DNA from: Peltaster fructicola
Lineage: Eukaryota > Ascomycota > Dothideomycetes
Direction of reading: 5' to 3'
DNA length: 64,000 nucleotides
Assembly (NCBI GenBank): GCA_001592805.2
Contig: CP051141.1
Location: 2,480,001 to 2,544,000, forward strand
Shown here: piece by piece, positions 63,802 to 64,000 of the stretch
Layout: each line of letters begins with the position of its first letter
How positions within the stretch are numbered: the first letter of the stretch is position 1
Notes under the pieces: generated by a model
Database searches by the model: none
Told to the model about the DNA's origin: nothing
The model's input: only the letters and a program-made list of their open reading frames with translations
Position numbers and translations under genes: made by a program

Positions 63802-64000
63802 TCATGCATCAGAGGCATCGTAGGACTTCTGTCGCTTGAAGATGTCCGTGATGGTTGCGCTGAAACTGCGATTCCTCCCACTCGCACTCTGCGGCGTCTC
63901 TGCTGCTTCTGAGCGTTCATCAGCATCGAGATCTGCACTATCTATTGATCGCCGTCGAGCAGTCGTCTTGTCTTCTCCAGTCCTCCGTCGAGTGAGCCTG
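63802..64000 (-). CDS. C-terminal end of an unknown Ser/Arg-rich protein (cut by window edge)
   Basis: The minus strand is open from the right edge to a TGA at 63802-63804, 66 codons including the stop. The visible tail is basic then acidic and Ser-rich (RRRTGEDKTTARRRSIDSAD, EAAETPQSASGRNRSFSA), ending TITDIFKRQKSYDASDA. It could be the disordered end of a regulatory protein. No family can be assigned from this piece, and an intron acceptor inside it cannot be excluded. Confidence 0.5.
   Translation of the reverse strand, partial: RLTRRRTGEDKTTARRRSIDSADLDADERSEAAETPQSASGRNRSFSATITDIFKRQKSYDASDA

Noticed and set aside
1-64000. Transposons, retroelement fossils or a secondary-metabolite cluster
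   Set aside because: No transposase, reverse transcriptase, terminal repeats, PKS or NRPS signatures were seen; apart from the patatin gene, the transporter and the secreted proteins, most recognised genes are housekeeping.

Overview
The window is gene-dense, intron-poor nuclear DNA of a filamentous ascomycete (Pezizomycotina). I infer this from full sets of fungal-type orthologs (Iml1, Asa1, Rpc37, Esf2, Dbp7, Cla4, Ssp120, GCP4, Pan6), very short introns (about 43-61 nt, usually with CTAAC/CTGAC-like branch sites), and Pezizomycotina-style accessory proteins (patatin with RING and GTPase domains, a Fungal_N-like protein, apple-like and effector-like secreted proteins). A dothideomycete-like species is possible, but I cannot prove the class. 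I see no rRNA genes, no intact transposons, no CRISPR and no viral fossils.

Left part (1-13.5 kb): a zinc finger-GTPase-RING-patatin gene running off the left edge (minus); a long gap with a tRNA relic; the J-protein Spf31/DNAJC8; an unknown disordered protein; IDI1 divergent from MCM6, with three GCGCGT boxes on the MCM6 side; an old tandem duplication of the MCM6 terminal exon; a WRAP53/Swt21-like WD40 gene divergent from HSP10, with a heat-shock-type element between them.

Middle (13.5-38.8 kb): a small secreted surface-type protein, ESF2, RPC37 divergent from DDB1, an MFS drug-type transporter, ASA1 overlapping PAN6 tail to tail, DBP7, an eight-exon ECM4 with two microexons, IML1 divergent from SSP120, and TRM12/TYW2.

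Right part (38.8-64 kb): an accessory interval with a secreted preproprotein, a 199-bp tandem repeat and tRNA relics; then POP2/CAF1, BUB3 divergent from GPN2, a 98-aa spliced gene with a GC-AG intron, GCP4, CLA4, an O6-methylguanine methyltransferase with an extra N-terminal domain, an apple-like secreted protein, a Fungal_N-type signalling protein, a protein with tandem SUMO-site/SIM modules and a weakly caspase-like core, a JmjC protein, and the C-terminal end of a further gene.

Most genes are unlinked housekeeping functions: replication and repair (MCM6, DDB1, MGMT), RNA metabolism (ESF2, DBP7, SPF31, POP2, RPC37, TRM12), nutrient signalling (IML1, ASA1), spindle and polarity (BUB3, GCP4, CLA4). 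The layout favours divergent pairs with 150-460 bp shared promoters. No metabolic gene cluster is apparent. The most unusual material is the defence-like architectures (1-3173, 57214-61376), gene-structure oddities (microexons, GC-AG introns, an ATG-only exon) and local duplications. Exon boundaries were worked out by hand from frame continuity and splice signals. No database search was run, so family assignments rest on recognised motifs.
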